Made by a program: the position numbers and the translations under genes. Below, in pieces: positions 20,704 to 29,800 of a DNA stretch of 64,000 nucleotides (the first letter of the stretch is position 1; each line of letters starts with the position of its first letter). The notes beneath the pieces are model-generated. The model was not told the origin of the DNA. It saw only the letters and a program-made list of their open reading frames with translations, and searched no databases. Origin of the DNA: Arenimonas caeni (GTDB lineage: Bacteria; Pseudomonadota; Gammaproteobacteria; Xanthomonadales; Xanthomonadaceae); NCBI RefSeq assembly GCF_003024235.1, contig NZ_KZ679085.1:1-64000 (forward strand), given 5' to 3'.

Positions 20704-21663
20704 ATGGCGGCAAACGATGTCTCGACCGGTGTGAGACTGGTCCGGGTCCCGGAGGACCGGGATGGCCAGCGGCTGGACAATTTCCTGCTCCTGCACCTCA
20801 AGGGCGCCCCCCGCAGCCTGGTCTACAAGCTCGTGCGCAGCGGCCAGGTGCGCATCAACGGCAAGCGGGCCAAGGCCGACAGCCGCCTGGCGGGGGGCGA
20901 CGAAGTGCGCATTCCGCCGGTCCGGCTCGAGGCGCCGGGCGAGGCCCGGACCCCGCCCAAGGGCATGCTCGAGCGGCTGGCGGCCAGCATCGTGTTCGAG
21001 GACAAGGCCATCCTGGCCCTCAACAAGCCCAGCGGCATCGCCACCCATGGCGGCAGCGGCATCAGCTTCGGGGTGATCGAGGCGCTGCGCGCCCTGCGCC
21101 CGGGCGAGCCGCTGGAACTGGTGCACCGGCTCGACCGCGACACCTCCGGCGTGCTGGTGCTGGCCAAGAAGCGTTCGGCCCTGCTGGAACTGCAGGCCCT
21201 GATGCGCGCCGGCGAGGACGACGAAGGCCCGGCCAAGCGCTACCTCGCACTGCTGGTCGGGCGCGTGCCCAACGGCACGCTGACGGTGGACGCGCCGCTG
21301 CTCAAGTCGGTGCTCCAGGGCGGCGAGCGCATGGTGCGGGTGGACCCGGCCGGCAAGCCGTCCACCAGCCATTTCAAGGTGCTCGAGCGCCGCGGCGGGC
21401 ACAGTTTCTGCGAGGTGCGCATCGAGACCGGGCGCACCCACCAGATCCGCGTGCATGCCGCGCACCTGGGCCACCCGGTGGCCGGCGACGAGAAATACGG
21501 CGAGCGCGAGGCCAACAAGCGGCTGGCCGAGCAGGCCGGGTTGCGCCGGCTGTTCCTGCACGCCGCATCCATCGAATTCGCGCTCGAAGGCGGGGCCAAG
21601 CCCTACCTGATCAACGCGCCGCTGCCCGAGGACCTGTCCTCGGTGCTCGACCGCCTGGGCTGA
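20704..21663 (+). CDS. rluC: 23S rRNA pseudouridine synthase RluC
   Basis: A 319-residue enzyme expected to make pseudouridines 955, 2504 and 2580 (E. coli numbering) in 23S rRNA. An N-terminal S4 domain (DGQRLDNFLLLHLKGAPRSLVYKLVRSGQVRINGKR) is followed by the catalytic domain with HRLDRDTSGVLVLAKK holding the active Asp. The ETGRTHQIRVHAAHLGHPVAGDEKYG block is typical of RluA-type enzymes. The choice of RluC over RluD/RluA rests on its position divergent from rne, the classical rne-rluC pair. Confidence 0.9.
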   Translation: MAANDVSTGVRLVRVPEDRDGQRLDNFLLLHLKGAPRSLVYKLVRSGQVRINGKRAKADSRLAGGDEVRIPPVRLEAPGEARTPPKGMLERLAASIVFEDKAILALNKPSGIATHGGSGISFGVIEALRALRPGEPLELVHRLDRDTSGVLVLAKKRSALLELQALMRAGEDDEGPAKRYLALLVGRVPNGTLTVDAPLLKSVLQGGERMVRVDPAGKPSTSHFKVLERRGGHSFCEVRIETGRTHQIRVHAAHLGHPVAGDEKYGEREANKRLAEQAGLRRLFLHAASIEFALEGGAKPYLINAPLPEDLSSVLDRLG

Positions 21664-22014
21664 TCAGCGGGACTGGCCGGCGAGCAGCTCGGCCTTGGCG
21701 GCGCAGGTGAAATCGTTCTCGCTCAGGCCGCCGACGTCGTGGGTCGAGAAACGCACCACCGCGCGGTCGTAGTGCACGCCCAGGTCCGGGTGGTGGTCTT
21801 CGGCGTGCGCCACGTAGGCCAGCGCGTTCACGTAGGCCATGGTGCGGTGGTAGTCGGGGAAGCGGAAGGTCTTGCGGATCGCCAGGCCATCCTCGACCAG
21901 TTCCCAGCCGGGCAGGGCGGCCAGGCGGCTGGCCACGGCGGCTTCGTCGAGCAGGTGCCCGGCGCCCCTGAGCGGCTGGCAGCGGCGATCGGCGAGTTCA
22001 TCGATGGTGGTCAT
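21664..22014 (-). CDS. phhB: Pterin-4a-carbinolamine dehydratase
   Basis: A 116-residue dehydratase that recycles 4a-hydroxytetrahydrobiopterin, usually with phenylalanine hydroxylase. The active-site histidines sit in [33 protein letters not shown]. The start at ATG 22012-22014 ([12 protein letters not shown]) gives the family's usual length. It converges on rluC with no gap and is divergent from nfuA. No phenylalanine hydroxylase gene is in the window. Confidence 0.93.
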   Translation of the reverse strand: MTTIDELADRRCQPLRGAGHLLDEAAVASRLAALPGWELVEDGLAIRKTFRFPDYHRTMAYVNALAYVAHAEDHHPDLGVHYDRAVVRFSTHDVGGLSENDFTCAAKAELLAGQSR

Positions 22015-22072
22015 GACAGCGTTCCGGTCCGGGAAGGGGCGAAGTATAGGTCGCGGCGGTAGAATGCGCGCC

Positions 22073-22660
22073 ATGATCAATCTCTCCGAATCCGCCCAGG
22101 CTTACTTCCGCCGCCTGCTCGAATCCCAGGGCGGCGATGCCGTCGGTATCCGCCTCTCGGCGGTGGAGCCGGGCACGCCGCGCGCCGACGCGCGCCTGGA
22201 ATTCTGCGAAGCGGTCGACCTGCGTGGCGACGAGTGGGCCATCGACTGCGAGGGCTTCACGCTTTACGTCGACGCCGACAGCGTGCCCTGGCTCGACGCC
22301 GCCGAGATCGACTTCGCCAGCCAGGCCACCGGCGGCCAGCTCACCATCCGCGCGCCGCGGATCAAGGGCGAGGCGCCGGCCGGCAACGCCAGCCTGGTCG
22401 AGCGCGTGCGCTGGCTGATCGAGTCGGAGATCAACCCGCAGCTGGCCTCGCACAAGGGCCGCGTGGCGCTGGAGTCGATCGATGCCGACGGCGTGGTCTA
22501 CCTGCGCTTCGGCGGTGGCTGCCATGGCTGCGGCATGGCCGACGTCACGCTCAAGCAGGGCATCGAGAAGCAGATGATGGCGCGCTTCCCGGAAGTCACC
22601 GCGGTGCGCGACGCCACCGACCACAGCACCGGCAGCGCGCCCTACATAGCCCGCGGCTGA
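22073..22660 (+). CDS. nfuA: Fe-S biogenesis protein NfuA
   Basis: A 195-residue Fe-S carrier. The N-terminal degenerate A-type (HesB-like) domain spans residues 1-95; the C-terminal Nfu domain carries the CxxC motif in [21 protein letters not shown] (Cys150, Cys153) that binds a 4Fe-4S cluster between two subunits. The start [12 protein letters not shown] fits homologues; an ATG three codons upstream is possible. TAGAAT lies 7 nt before this ATG and no Shine-Dalgarno is seen, so the message may be leaderless. Identification is secure. Confidence 0.93.
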   Translation: MINLSESAQAYFRRLLESQGGDAVGIRLSAVEPGTPRADARLEFCEAVDLRGDEWAIDCEGFTLYVDADSVPWLDAAEIDFASQATGGQLTIRAPRIKGEAPAGNASLVERVRWLIESEINPQLASHKGRVALESIDADGVVYLRFGGGCHGCGMADVTLKQGIEKQMMARFPEVTAVRDATDHSTGSAPYIARG

Positions 22661-22747
22661 ATCCCGGCGGCGGCCGCGTTCGTGGCTTAACCGATTTTTT
22701 CGGCGGCATGCCGTTAGTCTCTGCGGGTTCTCTCCAGACACTGGCCC

Positions 22748-24241
22748 GTGAGCGAAGACATCGAGCACCGCGATCCCGTCCAGGAACTGGTCGAAGCCGA
22801 CCATCGCTGGCGCCCGATCCCCGACGTCGATCCGATGCCGACGCAGCTGCGCATCGGCCTGTGGCTGCTGATCGTCGGCGGCCACCTGCTGGCGTTCTGG
22901 GTGCTCGACACCAGCCGCTTCGTCGATCCGCTGCCGCCGCAGGTCGAGACGACCCTGGTGTTCCTGCCGCCGCCGGAGCCAGAGCCCGAACCGGAACCCA
23001 TTCCGGAACCCATTCCGGAACCCGAGCCGATTCCGGAGCCAATGCCGGAGCCGGAGCCTCAGCCGGAACCGCAGCCGGAACCCGTGCCGGAGCCGGAGCC
23101 GATCCCCGAGCCCGAGCCCACTCCCGAGCCGGAACCGGAGCCGGAGCCGATTCTCGAGCCCGAGCCCGAACCCGAACCCGAACCCCAACCCGAGCCGCTG
23201 CCCGAGCCCGGGCTCGAACTGCCCACCGTCGAGCGCCCGGTGCGGGAGGCGGTCGAGGTCGAGGTGCCGCTGCCCGAGTCGGTGCTGCCCCAGCCGGTGC
23301 CGGTGACCGTCGACATCGAGGTCGCGGAGGCGCTGCCGTCGGTCACGCCCGAGCGCATCCAGGCCGAGGCGCCCCGGCTCGAGCCGGTGCCGGAGATCCC
23401 GGTGGCACCGCGGGCTTCCGCCGGCGTGGAGCTCGCGCCGGTGCTCGAGGCCGCGCCCGAGATCGCGCGCCAGGCGCCCTCGCTGGCCTTCGATCCCGAA
23501 GCCCCGGAGAAGAAGAAGCCGAAACTGGTGATCGACCCGGTGACGCTCGAACCGATCGAGCTCGATGAAGGTGCGCTCGAGGATCTTGCCGCGGGCGAAC
23601 CGCCACCGCCGGCCGCGGCCCAGCCGGCGGCCGAAGCCTTTGCCCCGGCGCCCACGCCCGGTGCGCTGATGGCCGTCGAGCCCAGCCCGCGCGCCGGGCC
23701 GTCCGCTGGTGCGCTGTCGCTCTACAACCCCGACGGTTCGATCGCGCTGCCTGACGAGGTGCGCGACCGGATCTCCGCCGGCGACGACGACGAGAGGCGC
23801 TTTGCCTTCCAGCAGCCGGGGCTGGCCGAAGCCGAGGCCTTCCTGCAGCGCCGGAAGGTGCTCGAGTACGAAGCCACGCGCTTCGACGCGAGCTGGCGGC
23901 CGAGCAAGGACATGCTGACCGAACTGCTGGAGCGGGCGGTCGAGGCCTCGACCCTGATGGTCGACATTCCCGTGCCCGGCAGCCCGGGCACGAAGCTGCG
24001 CTGCGGCGTCGCGATCCTCGCCGCCGGCGGTGGCTGTGGTTTCGTGCACAACAACACGGGTTACCGCGTCGAAGCCGGCGACGACCCGGCCACGCTCAGT
24101 CCGGAAGAGGAACGCCAGTGCGCGATCTGGTGGGAGCGCATCGTCGATCCGCGCAGCCAGGCCGAATGGCGGCGCACGCGTGCGCTGTACGAGATCGAGT
24201 GCCGCAAGCCGCCTGCCAGGGAGACGATGCCGCCGGGCTGA
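22748..24241 (+). CDS. Membrane-anchored protein with Pro-Glu-Pro repeat, unknown function
   Basis: A 497-residue acidic, proline-rich protein. One membrane helix (about 34-54) follows a short cytoplasmic N terminus; residues 74-154 are an unbroken Pro-Glu-Pro-type repeat, which would form a stiff extended rod across the periplasm. A Pro/Ala/Glu linker follows, then a compact C-terminal domain (about 350-497) with four cysteines, including [14 protein letters not shown] and QCAIWW. The plan recalls TonB, but the C-terminal domain lacks TonB's YP-x-A motif. It starts with GTG at 22748. I recognise the C-terminal domain only as a Xanthomonadales-type conserved hypothetical. Confidence 0.7.
   Translation: MSEDIEHRDPVQELVEADHRWRPIPDVDPMPTQLRIGLWLLIVGGHLLAFWVLDTSRFVDPLPPQVETTLVFLPPPEPEPEPEPIPEPIPEPEPIPEPMPEPEPQPEPQPEPVPEPEPIPEPEPTPEPEPEPEPILEPEPEPEPEPQPEPLPEPGLELPTVERPVREAVEVEVPLPESVLPQPVPVTVDIEVAEALPSVTPERIQAEAPRLEPVPEIPVAPRASAGVELAPVLEAAPEIARQAPSLAFDPEAPEKKKPKLVIDPVTLEPIELDEGALEDLAAGEPPPPAAAQPAAEAFAPAPTPGALMAVEPSPRAGPSAGALSLYNPDGSIALPDEVRDRISAGDDDERRFAFQQPGLAEAEAFLQRRKVLEYEATRFDASWRPSKDMLTELLERAVEASTLMVDIPVPGSPGTKLRCGVAILAAGGGCGFVHNNTGYRVEAGDDPATLSPEEERQCAIWWERIVDPRSQAEWRRTRALYEIECRKPPARETMPPG
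22967..23209 (+). repeat. Pro-Glu-Pro coding repeat
   Basis: About 240 bp of degenerate 6-bp and 12-bp units (CCGGAGCCGGAGCC, CCCATTCCGGAA and variants) encoding alternating proline and glutamate with scattered Ile, Gln, Met and Thr. Such DNA is prone to slippage and length change. Confidence 0.85.
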
Positions 24242-24262
24242 ACAGGCCAGGCCGGAAAAGAG

Positions 24263-24285
24263 AAGGCCCCGCGATGCGGGGCCTT
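24263..24285. terminator. Bidirectional terminator
   Basis: A 10-bp perfect stem (AAGGCCCCGC, loop GAT) lies between two convergent genes, 22 bp after the Pro-Glu-Pro gene and 28 bp before the cytochrome stop. A-rich sequence stands on its left side; the right side has few Ts. Confidence 0.65.
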
Positions 24286-24313
24286 CCCTGGAGCCTGCGT
24301 CGATGGACGCGGA

Positions 24314-24667
24314 TCAGCGCTCGTCGACCGAACTCAGGTCGCGCAGATCGCCCTTCTGGGCGCCGTAGAACGCCGACAGGTCGTCGATGTCCGCGTCGCT
24401 CAGCGGCGCGGCCATGCCCGCCATGATGGCGTTCTGGCGCTCGCCGGAGCGGTAGTCGCGCAGGGCCTTGGCCAGGTACTCGTGGTACTGGCCGGCGAGC
24501 TTCGGATAGCTCGGGTCGAGCGACTCGTTGCCGGTGGGGCCGTGGCAGGCGGCGCAGGACTTGGACTTCTCCTGGCCGGCGGCAACGTTGCCCTTGGGCG
24601 CCGCGGCGAAGGCCGGGGCGGCGAGGGCGAGCAGGGAGACGAGGGCGAAACGGCGGATGCTGGTCAT
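24314..24667 (-). CDS. Small periplasmic cytochrome c (class I)
   Basis: A 117-residue protein with a cleavable signal peptide (cut near AFAA, residues 19-22) and one haem site CAACH (Cys38, Cys41, His42). The distal Met is probably in the IMAGMAAPL segment. It resembles half of a diheme cytochrome c4. It is the second of two small cytochrome genes in a row, 11 bp after the first; such a pair could pass electrons from a quinol oxidoreductase to a terminal oxidase. Confidence 0.85.
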   Translation of the reverse strand: MTSIRRFALVSLLALAAPAFAAAPKGNVAAGQEKSKSCAACHGPTGNESLDPSYPKLAGQYHEYLAKALRDYRSGERQNAIMAGMAAPLSDADIDDLSAFYGAQKGDLRDLSSVDER

Positions 24668-24678
24668 TTTCGCGGCCC

Positions 24679-25005
24679 TCACTTCGCCGGCTTGATGCTG
24701 GACAGGTAGGCGGCGATGTCGGCGATCTCCTGGTCGGAGAAGGACTCGGCCTGGGCCTGCATGGTCGGGTGCTTGCGCTCGCCCTTCTTGTAGGCGGTGA
24801 GCGCGGCGATCAGGTAGGCCTCGTTCTGGCCGCCGACCTTGGGCACGCGGTAGGTGGGGTAGGCGTTCTTGTAGTCGACGATGCCGTGGCAGCCGGTGCA
24901 GGTATAGAACAGGGCCTTGCCGTTTTCCGGATTGCCGCTGGCGGCGGCGGGAAGGGCGGCGAGGGCGAGCGCCAGGCTGGCGGCGGGCAACAGGATTCGC
25001 TTCAT
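24679..25005 (-). CDS. Small periplasmic cytochrome c (class I)
   Basis: A 108-residue protein with a signal peptide (MKRILLPAASLALALAALPAAA) and one haem site CTGCH (Cys36, Cys39, His40). The HPTMQAQAESFSDQEIADIAAYLSS end is typical of class I cytochromes, with the Met of HPTM as likely sixth ligand. Start ATG 25003-25005. TATACT (minus strand, 25051-25056) upstream is a good -10 box; the -35 is weak. The unassigned 201 bp before the divergent RND adaptor hold nothing else certain. Confidence 0.85.
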   Translation of the reverse strand: MKRILLPAASLALALAALPAAASGNPENGKALFYTCTGCHGIVDYKNAYPTYRVPKVGGQNEAYLIAALTAYKKGERKHPTMQAQAESFSDQEIADIAAYLSSIKPAK

Positions 25006-25206
25006 CAGGTCGTGTTCCGGCTCGAAAGGGTCGGGCGGCGTTAAACCGAAAGTATAGCCGCAGCATCCGACCCGAGACGAGGGGGGTGTCTGCGACGGCT
25101 CCCGGGGCGGCTCCCACCCGGTACATGGACTTCCGGCATATGCGGTCCGACCGGGCCACCTGTACTGTTCTATGCAACTAAAACACCCCCGCCAGAAGCC
25201 CTGCCC

Positions 25207-26364
25207 ATGAAGACTTCGCGCCGCTTCCCGCTGTCCCGCTCCGCCGCCGCCCTCGCGCTGGCGATTTCCCTGGCCCTGGCCGGCTGCGGCGGGGGCGACC
25301 AGCCATCGGGCGACCAGACCGCCGAGGCCAAGCCCGCCGAGGGCCAGGCCGCGGACAAGAAGGTCGAGGCCGTGCCGGTCGAAGTGGCCGCCGTGGCCCG
25401 CCGCCCGATCTCGGCCAGCTACTCCGGCACCGCCAACCTCGAGGCGCCTTCCGAGGCCCAGGTGGTGGCCAAGACTTCCGGCGTGCTGCTTGAACTGCTG
25501 GCCGAGGAAGGCGACCAGGTGAAGGCCGGCCAGGTGCTGGCGCGCATCGATCCCGACCGCCCGCGCCTGGAGATGCAGCGCGCCCGCGCCACGGTGAGCA
25601 AGCTCGAGAACAACTACCGCCGCTCGCAGGAGTTGCTGGCCTCGAAGATGGTCAGCGCCGAGGCCAGCGACCAGATCCGCTACGACCTCGAGGCCGCGCG
25701 CGCCGCCTACGAGCTGGCCAAGCTCGAACTGTCGTACACCAACATCGTCGCGCCGATCGACGGCGTCATCGCCAGCCGCTCGGTCAAGACCGGCAACCTG
25801 ATCCAGCTCAATTCCTCGCTGTTCCGCATCGTCGACGACTCGCGCCTGGAGGCCGTGCTCAACGTGCCCGAGCGCGACCTGGCGACCATGCGCGAAGGCC
25901 TGGCCGTGCGCATGCTCGCCGATGCCATGCCCGGCAAGAGCTTCGAAGGCGTGATCGACCGCGTCAGCCCGGTGGTGGACGGCGGCAGCGGCACCTTCCG
26001 CGTCGTCACCGCCTTCCCGGGCGGCCAGGGCCTGCGCCCGGGCATGTTCGGCCGCATCGAGGTCGTCTACGACCAGCGTGCAGACGCGCTGACCGTGCCG
26101 CGCGCCGCGCTGCTCGACGACGCCGGCCAGTCGTCGGTGTACGCCGTGCGCGAGAACAAGGCCGTGCGCGTGCCGGTCGAAGTGGGCCACCTGAGCGGCG
26201 AACTGGCCGAGATCCGCAAGGGCCTGGAGGAGGGCGAGCAGGTCGTCACCGCCGGCAAGGTCACCCTGCGCGACGGCGCCGCCGTCGAGGTCCTCAACCC
26301 GCCGTCGGCCGCCCCCGTGGCCGACGTCGCCCAGGTCGCCGCCACCGCCCACGCCGGGAACTGA
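25207..26364 (+). CDS. RND efflux periplasmic adaptor (membrane fusion protein)
   Basis: A 385-residue lipoprotein: the lipobox SLALAGC puts the acylated Cys at 27. Lipoyl-like halves (ASYSGTANLEAPSEAQVVAKTSGVLLELLAEEGDQVKAG and the later TNIVAPIDGVIASRSVKTGN) surround an alpha-hairpin at about 115-175; beta-barrel and membrane-proximal domains follow. The family bridges an RND permease and a TolC-type channel. It starts the operon, and the first permease begins one base after its stop codon. No outer-membrane factor gene is in the window. Confidence 0.92.
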   Translation: MKTSRRFPLSRSAAALALAISLALAGCGGGDQPSGDQTAEAKPAEGQAADKKVEAVPVEVAAVARRPISASYSGTANLEAPSEAQVVAKTSGVLLELLAEEGDQVKAGQVLARIDPDRPRLEMQRARATVSKLENNYRRSQELLASKMVSAEASDQIRYDLEAARAAYELAKLELSYTNIVAPIDGVIASRSVKTGNLIQLNSSLFRIVDDSRLEAVLNVPERDLATMREGLAVRMLADAMPGKSFEGVIDRVSPVVDGGSGTFRVVTAFPGGQGLRPGMFGRIEVVYDQRADALTVPRAALLDDAGQSSVYAVRENKAVRVPVEVGHLSGELAEIRKGLEEGEQVVTAGKVTLRDGAAVEVLNPPSAAPVADVAQVAATAHAGN

Positions 26365-26365
26365 C

Positions 26366-29300
26366 ATGAGCCTCGCTGAATTCTCCGTCCGCCGCCGCGT
26401 CACCGTGCTGATGGCGACGGCGACGATGGTGCTGTTCGGCCTCATCGGCCTGTTCGGCCTGCCGGTGAACCTGCTGCCGGACCTGAGCTATCCGACGCTG
26501 ACGGTGCGCACCGAATACACCGGCGCGGCGCCCTCGGAGATCGAAACCCTGGTCACCGAACCGGTCGAGGAGGCCGTGGGCGTGGTCAAGGGCCTGCGCA
26601 AGCTCAAGTCGGTCTCGCGTACCGGCCAGAGCGACGTGGTGCTCGAGTTCGCCTGGGGCACCGACATGGACCGCGCCAGCCTCGAGGTCCGCGACAAGCT
26701 CGAGACCCTGCGCCTGCCGCTGGAGGTCGAGGCGCCGGTGCTGCTGCGCTTCAATCCTTCCACCGAGCCGGTGATGCGCCTCGTGCTGGCCGATGCCGGC
26801 AAGGCCGGGGACGACGCCTCCCTGGTGCGCCTGCGCCGCTTCGCCGAGGAAGAGCTCAAGAAGCAGCTCGAGCCGGTCGAGGGCGTGGCCGCGGTGAAGG
26901 CCGGCGGTGGCCTGGAGGACGAGATCCAGGTCGAGATCGACCAGCAGAAGCTGGCGCGCCTGAACCTGGGCATCGGCACGGTGATCGACCGCCTGCGCGC
27001 CGAAAACGTCAATATTTCCGGCGGCCGCATCGAGGACGGCAGCCAGCGCTACCTGGTGCGCACCATCAACCAGTTCGCCGACGTCGAACAGATCCGCGAC
27101 CTGCTGGTCACCGCGCGCAGCGGCGGCGGCGGCAACACCGCGGCGCAGGAAGCCGCGGCGGCGGCCGCGCGCGTCGCCGCGCTCACCGGTTCGGCCGAGG
27201 CGCTGGCCGCCTCGGCGTCGGCCCAGAGCGCCGCCAGCGGTGGCGGCAACGCCCCCGGCGGCGGCCAGGCGGTGCGCCTGCGCGACATCGCCTCGGTGAC
27301 CCAGGGCTTCAAGGAGCGCGAGTCGATCATCCGCCTCGGCGGCATGGAGGCGGTGGAACTGGCGATCTACAAGGAAGGCGACGCCAACACCGTCAGCGTC
27401 GCCGACGCCGTGCACGAGGCGCTGGTGCGGATCCGCCAGGAGCTGCCGGCCGGCGTGGAGCTGACCGTGGTCGACGACCAGGCCGTCTTCATCCGCCAGG
27501 CCCTGGCCGACGTGCGCCACGACGCGCTGCTCGGCGGCGTCCTGGCCGTCCTGCTGATCTTCTTCTTCCTGCGCGACGGCTGGTCCACCTTCGTCATTTC
27601 GCTGTCGCTGCCGATCTCGCTGATCGCCACCTTCTTCTTCATGGACCAGCTGAGCCTGAGCCTGAACGTCATGTCGCTCGGCGGCCTGGCGCTGGCCACC
27701 GGCCTGGTGGTGGACGACTCGATCGTGGTGCTCGAATCGATCGCCAAGGCGCGCGAGCGCGGGCTGGGCATCGTCGAGGCGGCCGTGGCCGGCACCCGCG
27801 AGGTCAGCATGGCCGTGGTCGCGTCCACGCTGACCAACGTGGCGGTGTTCCTGCCGCTGGTGTTCGTCGAGGGCGTGGCCGGCCAGCTGTTCAAGGACCA
27901 GGCGCTGACGATCTCGATCGCCATCCTGATGTCGCTGGTGGTCTCGCTGACCCTGATCCCGATGCTGTCCTCGCTCAAGGCCAGGGCGCCGCTGGCGTTC
28001 CCGGCCGAGGCGCCGGCGCCGCGCTGGCAGCCGCGCAACCCGGCGCTGCGCGCGGTGGCGATGCTGCGCCACGGCCTCGGCGCGCTCGTCGGTGCGCTGG
28101 TGTTCGGCCTGTCGTGGCTGGTGACGACGATCTTCCGCGCCATCATCGTGCCGCTGGGCCGCGTGCTGTCCGGGATCGGCCACTACGTGATGCTGCCCTA
28201 CGAGTGGGCCGAGCGCCGCTATGCCCGCCTGCTGCCGGCCGCGCTGGCCCGCCCGGGCCGCGTGCTGGGCTTCGCCGGGCTCTCCTTCGCCGTGGCGCTG
28301 GCGATGGTGCCGGTGCTGGGCCTGGACATGATCCCGCCGCTGGCCCAGGACCGCTTCGAGATGACCGTGAAGCTGCCGGCCGGCACCCGGCTGCGCGACA
28401 CCGACCTGGTGCTGCGCGCCGTGCAGGAGCAGCACGCCGGCGAGCCCGGGGTCCGCGCGCTCTACGGTGTCAGCGGCAGCGGCACGCGGCTGGACGCCAA
28501 CCCGACCGAATCGGGCGAGAACATCGGCAAGCTCACCGTGGTGCTTGCCGAGGGGCACAGCCCGGCCAGCGAGGCCGCCGCCACCGAGAGTCTGCGCCGC
28601 ACCATGGCCACGCGCTTCCCGGGGGCCGAGGTGAAGTTCGGCCGGCCCGACATCTTCAGTTTCTCGACCCCGCTGGAGATCGAGCTGCACGGCTCCGACC
28701 TGGCCGGCCTTGAGTCCGCCGGCCGCCAGCTGGTCGCGCTGATGGAGGGCTCCGACCGCTTCGTCGACATCAAGTCCACCGTCGCCGAGGGTTACCCGGA
28801 GATCCAGATCCGCTTCGACCAGGAACGCGCGGCGGCGCTGGGCATGACCACCCGCCAGATCGCCGACCAGGTGGTGCGCAAGGTGCGCGGCGAGGTGGCC
28901 ACGCGCTACAGCTTCCTCGACCGCAAGATCGACGTGCTGGTGCGCTCGCAGGCCGCCGACCGCGCCACCGTGCAGGACATCCGCAAGCTGATCGTCAACC
29001 CCGAGGCGGCGGTGCCGGTCACGCTCGACACGGTCGCCGAGGTGATCCAGACCACTGGCCCGGGCGAGATCCACCACGCCAACCAGGGCCGCGTGGCCAT
29101 CGTCTCGGCCGGCCTGGCCCATGGTGACCTGGGCAGCGCCGTGGCGGAGGTCGAGCGCCTGGTCGCCGAGAACCCGCTGTCCGGCGGCGTTGGCCTGCGC
29201 ATCGGTGGCCAGGGCGAAGAGCTGGCGGCCTCCGTGGCCTCGCTAGTGTTCGCCTTCGGCCTGGCGATCTTCCTGGTCTACCTGGTGATGGCCTCGCAGT

Positions 29301-29800
29301 TCGAGTCGCTGCTGCATCCGTTCGTGATCATGTTCACCATCCCGCTGGCCCTGGTGGGTGCGGTGCTGGCGCTGCTGGTCACCCGATCGAGCCTGTCGGT
29401 GGTGGTGTTCATCGGCCTGATCCTGCTGGTCGGCATCGTGGTCAAGAACGCCATCCTGCTGATCGACAAGGTCAACCAGCTGCGCATGGCCGGCGTGGCC
29501 AAGCACGAGGCGATCGTCGAGGGCGCCCGTTCGCGCCTGCGCCCGATCGCGATGACCTCGCTGACCGCGCTGCTGGGCTTCCTGCCGATGGCGCTGGCCT
29601 CGGGCGAGGGCGCCGAGGTGCGCGCGCCGATGGCCGCCACCGTGATCGGCGGCCTGGCGGTGTCGACGCTGCTGACCCTGGTGGTGATCCCGGTGGTCTA
29701 CAACCTGATGGACCGCCGCAGCGACGAGAGCTACGTGGCCCGCGCCCGGCCGATCGTCATCGGCGACGGCGAGGGCAAACCGGAGGGAGCGCGCGCATGA
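26366..29800 (+). CDS. RND efflux permease, proton-coupled type
   Basis: A 1144-residue inner-membrane transporter of the HAE1 RND family, twelve helices with two large periplasmic loops. Relay residues equivalent to AcrB Asp407/Asp408 and Lys940 are all present: Asp450-Asp451 (GLVVDDSIVVLE) and Lys1027 (GIVVKNAILLID), plus RSRLRPIAMT for the Arg. It is about 100 residues longer than AcrB, partly from a Gly/Ala-rich insert at about 250-302 in the first loop. It is followed by a second permease sharing ATGA, suggesting a pair that acts together. Substrate unknown. Confidence 0.92.
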   Translation: MSLAEFSVRRRVTVLMATATMVLFGLIGLFGLPVNLLPDLSYPTLTVRTEYTGAAPSEIETLVTEPVEEAVGVVKGLRKLKSVSRTGQSDVVLEFAWGTDMDRASLEVRDKLETLRLPLEVEAPVLLRFNPSTEPVMRLVLADAGKAGDDASLVRLRRFAEEELKKQLEPVEGVAAVKAGGGLEDEIQVEIDQQKLARLNLGIGTVIDRLRAENVNISGGRIEDGSQRYLVRTINQFADVEQIRDLLVTARSGGGGNTAAQEAAAAAARVAALTGSAEALAASASAQSAASGGGNAPGGGQAVRLRDIASVTQGFKERESIIRLGGMEAVELAIYKEGDANTVSVADAVHEALVRIRQELPAGVELTVVDDQAVFIRQALADVRHDALLGGVLAVLLIFFFLRDGWSTFVISLSLPISLIATFFFMDQLSLSLNVMSLGGLALATGLVVDDSIVVLESIAKARERGLGIVEAAVAGTREVSMAVVASTLTNVAVFLPLVFVEGVAGQLFKDQALTISIAILMSLVVSLTLIPMLSSLKARAPLAFPAEAPAPRWQPRNPALRAVAMLRHGLGALVGALVFGLSWLVTTIFRAIIVPLGRVLSGIGHYVMLPYEWAERRYARLLPAALARPGRVLGFAGLSFAVALAMVPVLGLDMIPPLAQDRFEMTVKLPAGTRLRDTDLVLRAVQEQHAGEPGVRALYGVSGSGTRLDANPTESGENIGKLTVVLAEGHSPASEAAATESLRRTMATRFPGAEVKFGRPDIFSFSTPLEIELHGSDLAGLESAGRQLVALMEGSDRFVDIKSTVAEGYPEIQIRFDQERAAALGMTTRQIADQVVRKVRGEVATRYSFLDRKIDVLVRSQAADRATVQDIRKLIVNPEAAVPVTLDTVAEVIQTTGPGEIHHANQGRVAIVSAGLAHGDLGSAVAEVERLVAENPLSGGVGLRIGGQGEELAASVASLVFAFGLAIFLVYLVMASQFESLLHPFVIMFTIPLALVGAVLALLVTRSSLSVVVFIGLILLVGIVVKNAILLIDKVNQLRMAGVAKHEAIVEGARSRLRPIAMTSLTALLGFLPMALASGEGAEVRAPMAATVIGGLAVSTLLTLVVIPVVYNLMDRRSDESYVARARPIVIGDGEGKPEGARA
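27115..27270 (+). other. Gly/Ala/Ser-rich insert in RND permease loop
   Basis: These about 156 bp encode a low-complexity stretch (SGGGGNTAAQEAAAAAARVAA and on to SGGGNAPGGGQ) within the first periplasmic loop, just before the conserved VRLRDIASV segment. It is absent from AcrB-type proteins as I know them and probably forms a flexible surface loop. Confidence 0.6.

Noticed and set aside
22967-23209. CRISPR-like repeat array
   Set aside because: The repeats are in-frame, degenerate and have no unique spacers; they encode the Pro-Glu-Pro rod.
22748-24241. Pro-Glu-Pro protein as TonB
   Set aside because: Only the helix and proline rod resemble TonB. The C-terminal domain does not have the TonB signature, and no exbB or exbD is adjacent.
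25087-25125. A GTGGGAGCCGCCCCGGGAGC-like REP unit between the cytochromes and the RND adaptor
   Set aside because: It resembles REP sequences of related bacteria, but it is a single copy here, has an imperfect stem and no partner. Not enough to annotate.
24679-26445. A 588-codon minus-strand frame joining a cytochrome to sequence opposite the RND adaptor
   Set aside because: Only the last 108 codons are a real gene, with its own ATG and signal peptide. The upstream part is antisense to the adaptor.
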